From a virus, in IMG/VR virus record IMGVR_UViG_3300018080_000439, positions 1-30,929 of that record: a stretch of DNA of 30,929 bases. One strand, 5' to 3'. Shown one piece after another: positions 14,051 to 21,910 of this stretch. The translations under genes and the position numbers were made by a program. Positions within the stretch are counted from its first letter, which is position 1. Every line of letters begins with the position of its first letter. The notes under the pieces were generated by a model. It saw nothing but the letters and a program-made list of their open reading frames with translations. It ran no database searches and had not been told where the DNA came from.

Positions 14051-14078
14051 GGAGGGACGTCGTGCAGACCGTCCCTCC
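14051..14078 (-). other. Intergenic hairpin after the 14093-14899 gene
   Basis: GGAGGGACG (14051-14059) pairs with CGTCCCTCC (14070-14078), 9 bp, with a 10-base loop. It starts 14 bases after the stop at 14093 and precedes the primase start. No U-tract follows, so it may stabilise the upstream mRNA end or attenuate transcription rather than terminate it. It lacks the bulge of the 4-5 kb hairpins. Confidence 0.6.
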
Positions 14079-14092
14079 TGTCAAGCGAACGA

Positions 14093-14899
14093 CTACAGCA
14101 CGTTGTCGGCGTCGTCGCCACCGGCATCCGTGTCGCCCTCGGCCGGCGGCGGGGTCAACCGCACGCCGCCCGACTTCACGGCCTGGTGGAACTCACGCGC
14201 CGCCTGGTAGACCGCGGCATCCTCGATGAGCTGTGGCTCACCGATGTCCCACGAGTACCAGGTGCCTTTGTCGTTGCTCTCCTCAACCGACCCCAGCGAG
14301 TAGCTGTGCGAATACAGGGGCGGCGTCACGGTCTTGTTGCCGACCTTGACCTTCAGCGCCATCGCCTGGCTGTTCCAGCGGCGGCTGCGCTTCAGCTGTG
14401 TCGACGACATCCCAATGACCATCGCCTGCGGCACGTCACCCTTGCCGCCGACGAGGAGACCGTAGTGATAGCCAGTCCTGACCAGGATGTTGCCGTTCGG
14501 CAGCACGTCCTGACCCTTGTCGTTGCGCTTCGTCGTGTCCAGCAGCTTCGGGTCCTGGTGCTGGGCGATGAACCCGCCGCCCTTCTCACGCGGTACCCAC
14601 TCGACGAAACACTTCTGATAGTAGCACGGAACGAACCGAACCGGCGGGTCGTAGACGGCGCCGCTGACGGTGTTGAACAGCATCCCTTCCTTGGCACCGG
14701 CAATCTTGGTGGCGCCGCGGACCTGAGGTGACAGAGCCTGAAGAACCATGAGGAACGGAATCGCCAGGTCATCGGCACCCATGTCCTCGAAACCCGAGGC
14801 ATCCTGGGAATCAGCTGCCAGCGACTTCATCATGTCGGCAGGAACGGGCGCGGTGCTTGCGCGCTTGGCTACAGCCTTGCTTGTCTGCTTGCGTGCCAT
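14093..14899 (-). CDS. Conserved phage protein near the replication genes, 268 aa
   Basis: The ATG at 14899 (MARKQTSKAV) is set by AGGAGTGC upstream; longer in-frame ORF starts lack a site. A basic N-terminal tail is followed by DDLAIPFLMVLQALSPQV and GMLFNTVSGAVYDPPVRFVPCYYQKCFVEWVPREKGGGF. This pattern is familiar from phage genes beside primase and recombination functions; I cannot give it a verified name. The middle is beta-rich (ILVRTGYHYGLLVGG, AMVIGMSSTQLKRSRRWNSQAMAL), and the tail is acidic (DTDAGGDDADNVL). An acidic C-terminal tail is also typical of single-stranded DNA-binding proteins, so an SSB-like or accessory role is possible but unproven. Confidence 0.6.
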   Translation of the reverse strand: MARKQTSKAVAKRASTAPVPADMMKSLAADSQDASGFEDMGADDLAIPFLMVLQALSPQVRGATKIAGAKEGMLFNTVSGAVYDPPVRFVPCYYQKCFVEWVPREKGGGFIAQHQDPKLLDTTKRNDKGQDVLPNGNILVRTGYHYGLLVGGKGDVPQAMVIGMSSTQLKRSRRWNSQAMALKVKVGNKTVTPPLYSHSYSLGSVEESNDKGTWYSWDIGEPQLIEDAAVYQAAREFHQAVKSGGVRLTPPPAEGDTDAGGDDADNVL

Positions 14900-14936
14900 T
14901 GTTAAGCACTCCTGTTGTGAAGATGATTGGAAACCG

Positions 14937-15509
14937 TCACGACACCTTGGTCGTGCGGACGGGGTGGACGCCGAAGGTATCCATCGGCAGGTCCACACCT
15001 GACTCGAGCTGCTCCGTCACGAACGCCTTCAGAGTACCGGGGTGGACGGATTCCCGGTCAGCGTACGAGAAGCCGCCGTCGTTGAGCTGCGCGACGAGCG
15101 AACGGTGCTGGTCGTCCTCTCCTTTCTTGAGTTTGACGGTGACGTCATGCTTGACGATAGCCTCATGGCCGTTCTCCCGGAGCCACTGGAGTGCGGCCGG
15201 CCAGTTCTTCTGACTGATGTGTGCGGCGAACTGTCGCTTGACCGAGACGGTCTGGCCATTGGCCAGCTTGATCTCGGACAGACCCACCTGGTCGAACAGG
15301 TTCGGGATGCGCTCCATGCTCGTGTCCATCAGAGCCTTCTTCGCTTCCTTCAGTTCGTCCTCCAGGCGTGTGACTTCCTTCTCCTGGAGCTGCATGAGCG
15401 TGACCAGGTCAGCCAGCTCACTTATCTCCTGGTTGGTCGGCGTCTTTGTGGCAGCGGACTCCATGTCCTCCGCCATCATGGCACCAACGTCTTGCGGTTC
15501 CGAGGCCAT
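14937..15509 (-). CDS. Coiled-coil phage protein, 190 aa
   Basis: The ATG at 15509 follows AGAAAGGAGAG (15513-15523). Residues ~28-70 are a coiled coil (ISELADLVTLMQLQEKEVTRLEDELKEAKKALM). A region IPNLFDQVGLSEIKLANGQTVSVKRQFAAHI follows, then NWPAALQWLRENGHEAIVKHDV, and a basic VKLKKGED segment. The order of coiled coil, short 'IKLANGQTV' sheet and helix is seen in T7-group and other phage genes of unknown function near replication proteins. It sits in the replication block between the 268-aa protein and the nuclease. Role unknown. Confidence 0.65.
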   Translation of the reverse strand: MASEPQDVGAMMAEDMESAATKTPTNQEISELADLVTLMQLQEKEVTRLEDELKEAKKALMDTSMERIPNLFDQVGLSEIKLANGQTVSVKRQFAAHISQKNWPAALQWLRENGHEAIVKHDVTVKLKKGEDDQHRSLVAQLNDGGFSYADRESVHPGTLKAFVTEQLESGVDLPMDTFGVHPVRTTKVS

Positions 15510-15525
15510 ACGGCTCTCCTTTCTG

Positions 15526-15828
15526 TTAGTAGATTTGGCAAGCGATCGGCAGGTACCGTCGCTCCTGTCTGTCCCACTTCAACATCTTCACCCGGCCGTT
15601 GTTCCAATGCGCGGCCAGGGCCGTGGCGATTCCGATGGTGACCGGGTCGCCAATGAGAAGCAAGTAGTCATCGTCGCTGAAGTTCGACAACTTCGGCAGC
15701 AGCTGCTTGGCCACCTGGCCAGCCGAGTGTGCGACCTCCAGGCCAGGCGGCAGCAGGACCTTCAGCTTGCCGTACTGCATGGCAGGCGTGATGTTCTTGC
15801 CTGACTGCTCCTGCGTCACATATACCAT
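15526..15828 (-). CDS. Small hypothetical protein, 100 aa
   Basis: The ATG at 15828 follows GAGGAGGTGA. The core has the look of an alpha/beta sandwich: KLKVLLPPGLEVAHSAGQVAKQLLPKLSNFSDDDYLLLIGDPVTIGIATALAAHWNNGRVKMLKWDRQERRY. The strand-glycine-helix (LLLIGDPVTIGIATALAA) is Rossmann-like but lacks a full P-loop. It lies between the nuclease and coiled-coil genes in the replication block. Similar short proteins with a 'LKWDRQ..Y' ending occur in other phages; the function is unknown. Confidence 0.6.
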   Translation of the reverse strand: MVYVTQEQSGKNITPAMQYGKLKVLLPPGLEVAHSAGQVAKQLLPKLSNFSDDDYLLLIGDPVTIGIATALAAHWNNGRVKMLKWDRQERRYLPIACQIY

Positions 15829-15832
15829 GGTC

Positions 15833-16210
15833 TCACCTCCTCACCGCTGTCGTGATTTCCTCAACCATCAGACCCCAGTTGTACGGCTTGGAGTCCTCCC
15901 ATACTCGCCGGTAGGTTCGCGGCGTGTCACACCACCACAGCGAGATGTTGTCACCGTGGCGAATCATTACGAAGACGACGGACCCGGCAGCAACGCGGCG
16001 TGCGTGCCACTGCACCTGGAGCGGCTCGCACATCTCGAGCGGTGGCTTGAACTTCTTGGTCCGGCAGACCTTCAGCTCAATCCAGTAGTCGTGACCGTCT
16101 ACGCCGCTGACATCCGGCACGCCGGCACCGACCAGGTTCTCGATTCGCTCGACCTCACCAGGCAGGTGCGGCTTGACCAGCCGCCACAGATCCTTCTCCT
16201 GTCTATTCAT
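15833..16210 (-). CDS. VRR-NUC-like PD-(D/E)XK nuclease, 125 aa
   Basis: The ATG at 16210 overlaps the DNA polymerase stop by 8 bases. The sequence NLVGAGVPDVSGVDGHDYWIELKV gives the PD-(D/E)XK active site: Asp33, Glu45 and Lys47, preceded by a helix (MNRQEKDLWRLVKPHLPG). The 'GxPDv...ywiElK' spacing is that of the VRR-NUC and related phage nucleases, which cut branched or flapped DNA. After it come QVQWHARRVAAGSVVFVMIR and a Trp-rich tail. It would resolve replication or recombination intermediates, or mature DNA ends, in support of the polymerase. The small size is typical. Confidence 0.8.
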   Translation of the reverse strand: MNRQEKDLWRLVKPHLPGEVERIENLVGAGVPDVSGVDGHDYWIELKVCRTKKFKPPLEMCEPLQVQWHARRVAAGSVVFVMIRHGDNISLWWCDTPRTYRRVWEDSKPYNWGLMVEEITTAVRR

Positions 16211-18134
16211 GCCAGTCCTTCCCCTCTCCCCAGGACGGCCCGTTCTCCACGTCCACCTTCATCGGGACCTCCAGCGGCAGCGCGTTCAGCATGACGTCGC
16301 AAATCTCACGCCGCTCCTTGTCCGTCTGCGTGGAGTAGCACAGCTCGTCGTGGACGGTGACGTGCGGGACGTACCCGAGCTTGTGCAGCTGGTGCATGGC
16401 TGCCTTGATCATGTCCGCGCTGGAGCCCTGTACGACGCGGTTCATCGCCTTGTGGAGGAAGTACAGCTGTACCGGTGCCCCGAACTTCTCGACGGCCTCG
16501 TCGTAGCGCAGAGGGCGTATACCAGGCGACCAGCGCGGTGGACCGTACAGGACGAACCGCTGGCGCCGGCCAAGCAGCGTCTTCACAAATCCACGGTGCT
16601 TGGCGACGCGCTGGCACTTGTTGTTCAGCTGCCGGACGAACGGCACGTGCGAGTGGTACTGGTCGAACAGGTCAGACGCCTGCTCGAACGACAGACCCGC
16701 CTTCTCGGCGAACGTCTTCTTGCCCATGTTGTAGGACAGCGCCAGGTTCAGCATCTTCGCCGTCTTCCGCTCCAGGCCAGTCAGGTCACGGACGAAGTTG
16801 TGGAAGTCCGTGGACGGGTCGTCAATGTACTGCTGCCTGGCGTCCTCCGCCCCGCTGCAGCCGAGTGCGTACGCGTAGTGGACCGTGACCCGGAACTCCT
16901 GCTGGCTGTAGTCCACTGACGTCCAGTCACACCCCTTCTCAGGAATGAACACCGACCGTATCAACGGCGCCAGCTCCGGGTCGCGCGCAGGTATCTGCTG
17001 TGCGTTCGGAGACGACGACGCGAACCGACCGCTGTTGGTGCCGTGCTTCGCTCCCTGTGCCTCGGTCCTGACCTGCCAGAACTGCGGGTGCACACGGCCG
17101 TCCACCTGGAGGTCCAGGACCTTGCTGCGCAGGTAGACGGACCCACCACGGTCCAGGCGTCTGGCCTTCAGTATCAGCTGAAAGACCTCCTGCTCCTGTG
17201 CCTCCAGCCAGTCCGCGGTGAACGACGCGTTGCCCTTGCTGGTCTTACTATAGGAATAGCCCAGCGTGTCGCAGACCCTGGCGATGTCGTCGTTCGCCCA
17301 GATGTTCGGCGTGAATCCACACAGCCGGCTGATGCGCCTGGTCGCCTTGGCCTGGCGCTTGGCCAGGTCCTCCACCAGTTCCTCGGCACGGTTCACGTCG
17401 ACCGGGATACCGCGGAACCGCATCTCCAGGAGCAGGTCCACCAGCTCGGTCTCCATGATGAACAAGTCCCACAGCTCCTGGTCACGCAGCTTCGGCTCCT
17501 GCATCTTGAAGATGCGGCACGGCAGGTCGCTGTCGATCTCGCCATACGGGCCCACGTACCTGGCAGGCAACCGCCACAGGTTCTGCTTCACACGCTTCTC
17601 CAGGAGGTCGTCACGGCCGGTGACACCCAGCAGCACCTTGGCTGCCTCGGTCATCAGCGTCTCCTCCTTGTGTTCGCCCAGGTAGTCCTCGGCCAGTGAG
17701 TCCAGGCGGTACGTGTAGCGGTTCTCGTCCAACAGACCCTCCGCGATCTGAACGTCGTACGTGTGGCCAGCCATCTCCACGCCGTTCACACGCAACCACT
17801 CACGGTCGTAGATGATGTTGGCGCCGACCTTGGGCTGGTCGGCACGGCCCACCTGGTCACGCAACCAGTCCAGCGCCTTCTCTGGGTTCTCGACGTTGTC
17901 ACCACCCTCGTGCCGCAACGGGTAGTATCCCCTGAACTCGCCGTCGTCAGTGGCGACGCTGAACCCGACCAGGTGTCCCTTGCCGCGCACGCCACCGGGC
18001 CCGTTTTCCAGGAGCTCCGGGTCGTACGTCTCGGTGTCGACGCCGAGCATCTTCGCGGCAGCCAGGTTCGGGTACTCGGTCGGTGGTCGCCAGTCGCTTG
18101 GGACCAGGGAGTACAGCTCATCCTTTGCTGGCAT
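16203..18134 (-). CDS. Family A DNA polymerase with 3'-5' exonuclease, 643 aa
   Basis: The ATG at 18134 (MPAKDELYSL) follows TTGGAGGA and overlaps the upstream gene by 17 bases. The exonuclease motifs are present: Asp33 and Glu35 in GVDTETYD, the Asn/Asp region ANIIYDREW, and YRLDSLAEDYLG. Polymerase motifs: A, DWTSVDYSQQEFR (Asp408); B, RKTAKMLNLALSYNMG (Lys460, Tyr468); C, VTVHDELCY (His595-Asp596-Glu597). The residue aligned with E. coli Pol I Phe762 is Leu464, a variant common in environmental phages and proposed to go with slower, more accurate synthesis. There is no 5' nuclease domain, as usual for phage forms. This is the replicative polymerase of the phage. Confidence 0.95.
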   Translation of the reverse strand: MPAKDELYSLVPSDWRPPTEYPNLAAAKMLGVDTETYDPELLENGPGGVRGKGHLVGFSVATDDGEFRGYYPLRHEGGDNVENPEKALDWLRDQVGRADQPKVGANIIYDREWLRVNGVEMAGHTYDVQIAEGLLDENRYTYRLDSLAEDYLGEHKEETLMTEAAKVLLGVTGRDDLLEKRVKQNLWRLPARYVGPYGEIDSDLPCRIFKMQEPKLRDQELWDLFIMETELVDLLLEMRFRGIPVDVNRAEELVEDLAKRQAKATRRISRLCGFTPNIWANDDIARVCDTLGYSYSKTSKGNASFTADWLEAQEQEVFQLILKARRLDRGGSVYLRSKVLDLQVDGRVHPQFWQVRTEAQGAKHGTNSGRFASSSPNAQQIPARDPELAPLIRSVFIPEKGCDWTSVDYSQQEFRVTVHYAYALGCSGAEDARQQYIDDPSTDFHNFVRDLTGLERKTAKMLNLALSYNMGKKTFAEKAGLSFEQASDLFDQYHSHVPFVRQLNNKCQRVAKHRGFVKTLLGRRQRFVLYGPPRWSPGIRPLRYDEAVEKFGAPVQLYFLHKAMNRVVQGSSADMIKAAMHQLHKLGYVPHVTVHDELCYSTQTDKERREICDVMLNALPLEVPMKVDVENGPSWGEGKDWHE

Positions 18135-18945
18135 AGTAGTCCTCCAATTCACCGAGCCACCGCAGGCGGCCGTTTGCGATTCCGTTGGCGCGGTCCCACA
18201 GGTGCGCCACGAAGTTGTCGGCGTCGCTGAACTCGCTGATGTCCAGCGGCTTGTACGTGAAGGCCTCACCAGCGTCGGTGATTGCCCTGACCACGTTGTC
18301 ATCGTCATACCCGAACCCACCGCGGTACGTGTGCTGGCTGCCGGCGACCAGTGTCAGTAGTCCCGGCTGCACGTTCACCTCGTAGTGGTCACGCAGCAGG
18401 AGGCAGACGTACGCCCCCAGCATCGAGAACGTGAACCAGTCGTACGGCACGCCGAGCCAGGCGTCGCTGCTCCGCATCGTGTCGACCAGGTGCAGCCGGC
18501 CGTCACGGATGAGGAACTGGATGGAGATGGTACACGGCAAGTCCTTGGACGGCCCTGGTCGCTCGCGCCAGATGGTCAGGACTGCCTGGCGGCTGCCGTG
18601 GTCGTCGGCCAGGCTGCGCAGTATATACGGTAGTTGGTCGACGACCTTGGGCCCATAGGCACCGGACATGAACACACCGTCGTCACTGAACCGCTCCATC
18701 ATCTTCGCGTACTTCCTGATGGTACCCAGGCGGTTGTCACCGGAGAGAATCCACGCCGCCTCGCCGCACATGAACCGGTACCCCAGCTTGCGCTCCGGGG
18801 TAGTCAGCACCGGTGACCGCATCTCCACGTGCGTGACGGACACCAGTGACTCGTGCGTCTTGAACCCACGGCACGTCGGCGTCATGCCTGACGCCACGAT
18901 GCGCACCAGGAGGTTCCGCCACTCACTGTTAGTCGCTGCCGACAT
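18118..18945 (-). CDS. Thymidylate-synthase-fold enzyme with Asn to Asp at the base-recognition site (candidate dCMP hydroxymethylase), 275 aa
   Basis: The ATG at 18945 follows AAGGAGG and overlaps the kinase gene by 17 bases. TS-fold landmarks: WILSGD, FSDDGVFMSGAYGPKVVDQLPYI, SRQAVLTIW, catalytic Cys138 in DLPCTISIQF, MRSSDAWLG (Arg158, Asp161) and the GSQHTY His205/Tyr207 pair that holds the sugar. At the position where thymidylate synthase has Asn (E. coli Asn177 in GLPFN) this protein has Asp169 (GVPYD). The same swap marks dCMP hydroxymethylase of T4, which acts on cytosine nucleotides. The Cys-His pair of TS is also changed to Cys-Thr. It therefore probably hydroxymethylates or methylates dCMP, or a related pyrimidine; substrate is inferred. 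Confidence 0.8.
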   Translation of the reverse strand: MSAATNSEWRNLLVRIVASGMTPTCRGFKTHESLVSVTHVEMRSPVLTTPERKLGYRFMCGEAAWILSGDNRLGTIRKYAKMMERFSDDGVFMSGAYGPKVVDQLPYILRSLADDHGSRQAVLTIWRERPGPSKDLPCTISIQFLIRDGRLHLVDTMRSSDAWLGVPYDWFTFSMLGAYVCLLLRDHYEVNVQPGLLTLVAGSQHTYRGGFGYDDDNVVRAITDAGEAFTYKPLDISEFSDADNFVAHLWDRANGIANGRLRWLGELEDYYASKG

Positions 18946-19918
18946 TAAGAGCCTCCTTCAGTTGGGTGGTGAACTTCTCACGCTGGTGCGGGAACCGCCG
19001 AGCCGACTGCGGGTGCAGGCAGTGGTGGAACTCGACACCAGGATAGATGGAGTGGAACGTGTGCGCCGCCCTGTCACCGAACACGACGACGCGACGTACG
19101 TGGTCCAGGCACCGCTCCACTGCCTTGGCTCCAAACGTGTCATTGATGTTGGTCCACACGCCGCGGTACTCCGGCCACCTCAGCCGGTCCAGTTCCCTGG
19201 CCAGGTACAGCGACGAGTTCGCGTACTCGTAGAACGGCCACACTCGGCTGCCGCTGCCCTTCACCTTTGCCTGGTCACCGACGAACAGCGTGTCGGCGTA
19301 GTTGAGGTTGCCCAGGAAGTTGTCGCCACACGTCTGCAGCTGCGGGTATCGCGGCCGCTGGAGGTGGCGCCGGACGTTGTTGACCAGTGCCTCGGGCGAC
19401 GTGAACTTCATCAGGAACCCGAACACGTGCGGCCAGCGTTCCATCGGGGAGTAGTGACCCTCCTTCGACTTGAACACCGACCGCTCGCTGTGGTTCCAGT
19501 ACAGCTCGTCATACCCGGCCACGACCTTGGTCATGTCCTCGAACATCTCGAACCGCTCCTCACGCAGCCTGGCGAACCGCTTCTCGTGCTCCGGGTCCGC
19601 CTGGCAGACGACGTACACGCCGCCATACCTGGTGAACACCCGGTCCATCATCCGCCCCATCAGCGGCCACCTGGTGCCGCCACGATACACCGCGGCGTAC
19701 ACCAGCTCGGACGGCCACCAGCGGTCCAGTATGACCGGACGACCAGTGCGCTCTACCCGGTCCACGGCGTGGCGGAGGATGGCCGTGTGGTACAGGTGCA
19801 TCCGCCTCACGTACTTGCAGCCGGCGTGCAGGTACGTCTCCGCCCCGAGCTCCTTGCGAAAGGCCTCGGCCAGCGTCGACTTGCCGGTGCCGTCCGCTCC
19901 CTCCAGGCAGATTATCAT
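18929..19918 (-). CDS. dNMP kinase fused to a UDG-like domain, 329 aa
   Basis: The ATG at 19918 (MIICLEGADGTGKST) follows GAGGAGGT, and its first bases overlap the TGA of the upstream gene. Residues 1-190 are a thymidylate-kinase-like P-loop domain: GADGTGKST (7-15), then ILDRWWPSE with the DR motif (65-66) that binds the monophosphate. Residues ~205-325 form a separate domain: LFVGDQAKV, SSLYLARELD, VWTNINDTFG, VVVFGDRAAHTF, CLHPQSARRF. This order matches the uracil-DNA-glycosylase superfamily (motif 1, Asn strand, GxxA strand, HPS motif). The kinase would charge modified dNMPs. The UDG-like half may recognise, remove or modify a non-standard base. The fusion is unusual. Confidence 0.7.
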   Translation of the reverse strand: MIICLEGADGTGKSTLAEAFRKELGAETYLHAGCKYVRRMHLYHTAILRHAVDRVERTGRPVILDRWWPSELVYAAVYRGGTRWPLMGRMMDRVFTRYGGVYVVCQADPEHEKRFARLREERFEMFEDMTKVVAGYDELYWNHSERSVFKSKEGHYSPMERWPHVFGFLMKFTSPEALVNNVRRHLQRPRYPQLQTCGDNFLGNLNYADTLFVGDQAKVKGSGSRVWPFYEYANSSLYLARELDRLRWPEYRGVWTNINDTFGAKAVERCLDHVRRVVVFGDRAAHTFHSIYPGVEFHHCLHPQSARRFPHQREKFTTQLKEALNVGSD

Positions 19919-21897
19919 GACGACCTCCTCAGCCGGAGGACCCACAGGTTGTTGCGCGCCAGGTCAGGGTACATGGGAGCGAAGAAGCACGACAGCGCGT
20001 CGTTGTCGTAGTACGCCGACAGGTCGTCCATGACCTCCCGGTGTTCCTTCGACAGCTGCTTCTTGACGCCGGCCGTCACGTTCATGAAGGTACCGAACCG
20101 GTTGACCACCTCGAAGCCGGTGTCTACCAGCATCTTCTCCAGCTCCGGCACGGTGTACTCATGCAGGTGCGCCCTGGCCGCGCGGCCGTTGAACACCGGC
20201 GTGGACAGGAACAGCAGCGTGTCACGGCTCATGAGGGCGGCGATGTTCTTCAGCATCGTCCGGCCGTCCTTCTTGTGCATGTGCTCCAGGACCTCGAGGC
20301 AGGCGATGTGCGTGTACCCCATGTAGTCGAGCAGCACCTTCCACTTGGCCAGGAAGTTGAACTCGTCGAAGATGACCGCGTTCTTCCGCTGCGGCTTCTT
20401 CCTGATTGGGTTCAGGTCCACGCCGACGTAGAGCTTCGGCTCCTTGCCCTGGACGCCGTCGGTCAGCAGGTGCATCAGCGGGACCTCCTGGCCGCAGCCC
20501 ACGTCCAGGATGACCGCGTGCCGCTGCACGTACCGCCGGAGGAACGACCAGCGGAAGAAGTGGGCGGAGTAGTCGCGGTGGCAGTTGAGACCCTTGGAGG
20601 ACAGCTTGAGCTGGCTGCGGTCAAACCGTTCCTCACGCTCCAGGGGAGCGTCGGACCCCACGCGACGCTGCTGCACTCTCTTTGCTCTGGCTGCTCTGCT
20701 GGCGGGTTGTGCTGACAGGTCCAGCTCTTCCTGGTGCACTTTCGGGGCAGCCGGCCTCTTACGCGGCACTGTGGCCACCGGTGGAGCACTGCGTGGACGC
20801 ACCATGACACTCACCGGGGGAAGCGGTCCACCTATCTCCACTGTGGTCTCCACCTGGTGCTCTGCGCCGCGGAGTGCTTCAATGACGCGGAGGCGTCGGT
20901 CTTTGCCGACCGACCTGCCAGCCCTCAGCGTGAGGTCCACCGACCTGGCCAGCCACTCCCCGACCTTGCTGCTGACGCCGCGGCCACAGTAGTGGTACGC
21001 GCCGGTGCCACCGGGGAACTTGTAGTCCTTGGGGAAGTCAGCCAACGCCTGGTGCTCGGACAGGTGGATGAACCGGTCCTCGGACGGGTGCGCCAGCGGG
21101 TACGCCATGATGGTTGGACACAGGCCGTCCCCGTTCAGACGCTGCAGGCCGAACGATGGCCTCCCCTTGACGTTGCCCTTGGCGTTCAGCTCCCTGGTCT
21201 CCGGTGGGTTCAGCCGCTCCCACACCTTGGACAGCCGCTCGCCTGGCTCGGCTGCCTGGATGACCGGGATGAGTTTGTCAGACCAGCCGTGCGCCCACAC
21301 CTGGCCGTTCGGCTTGACGCCCTTCAGACGCTGTGCGACGGTCACGGCTGGCTTTGACTCGTAGTGCTCGGGGCAGAAAACCTTCTTGGACCCAATCAAC
21401 AGCAAACGGCGGCGGTCCTGGCAGCTGCCCATGAAGCAGGCGTTGTGGAAGAAGATGTGCGGACGGTACCCCATGCGCTGGGTCCACTCCACCATCTCCT
21501 GGACCATGGCCGGCGCCTTCGTGTACATCTGGCAGACCGACTCGACGGCGAACACCTTGGGCTGGCACGCCTCGACCTGGTTCATCACGTTGTACCAGCA
21601 CTCGCACCGCGGGTCGCTCTTGTAGCTGTCCGCCCCATAGCTCCTGGTGTTCGCGTTGCTGAACGCGGCGCATGGCGGGTTGGCGAACAGCAGGTCCAGC
21701 TTCTTGTTTACCGGCCAGTTGGCCGGACCAGCGTGCACCGGCATGCTTCCCCAGTACCGGTCACGGTTCATGTCGATGACGTCCAGGCCGTACGGCTGCG
21801 GGTCCTCACAGTGCCCGACGACATCCATGTGCTTCAGGACACCGAGTGAGAAGTTCCCGGCGTACACGTAGCAGGCCATCGCGTTCCTTTGCGGCAT
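19915..21897 (-). CDS. C5-cytosine-methyltransferase-like protein fused to a second SAM methyltransferase, 660 aa
   Basis: The start at 21897 follows AGAAAGGAGAG (21902-21912); a second ATG at 21879 also has an AAGGAA site. The N-terminal ~340 residues carry C5-MTase motifs: LLFANPPCAAFS with Cys76 (motif IV), AVES (VI, residues 117-120), QDRRRLLLIG (VIII) and a late RFIHLSEHQALADFP (IX). Motif I (YAGNFSLG) lacks the usual FxGxGG and the motif X is degenerate. After a Pro/Arg linker, residues ~465-655 are a class I SAM methyltransferase: ILDVGCGQ, GVDLNPI, ACLEVLEH and STPVFNG. The fusion could modify cytosine in two steps or add a different group. Placement beside TS-like and kinase genes suggests base hypermodification. 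Confidence 0.75.
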   Translation of the reverse strand: MPQRNAMACYVYAGNFSLGVLKHMDVVGHCEDPQPYGLDVIDMNRDRYWGSMPVHAGPANWPVNKKLDLLFANPPCAAFSNANTRSYGADSYKSDPRCECWYNVMNQVEACQPKVFAVESVCQMYTKAPAMVQEMVEWTQRMGYRPHIFFHNACFMGSCQDRRRLLLIGSKKVFCPEHYESKPAVTVAQRLKGVKPNGQVWAHGWSDKLIPVIQAAEPGERLSKVWERLNPPETRELNAKGNVKGRPSFGLQRLNGDGLCPTIMAYPLAHPSEDRFIHLSEHQALADFPKDYKFPGGTGAYHYCGRGVSSKVGEWLARSVDLTLRAGRSVGKDRRLRVIEALRGAEHQVETTVEIGGPLPPVSVMVRPRSAPPVATVPRKRPAAPKVHQEELDLSAQPASRAARAKRVQQRRVGSDAPLEREERFDRSQLKLSSKGLNCHRDYSAHFFRWSFLRRYVQRHAVILDVGCGQEVPLMHLLTDGVQGKEPKLYVGVDLNPIRKKPQRKNAVIFDEFNFLAKWKVLLDYMGYTHIACLEVLEHMHKKDGRTMLKNIAALMSRDTLLFLSTPVFNGRAARAHLHEYTVPELEKMLVDTGFEVVNRFGTFMNVTAGVKKQLSKEHREVMDDLSAYYDNDALSCFFAPMYPDLARNNLWVLRLRRSS

Positions 21898-21910
21898 GCC
21901 TCTCTCCTTT

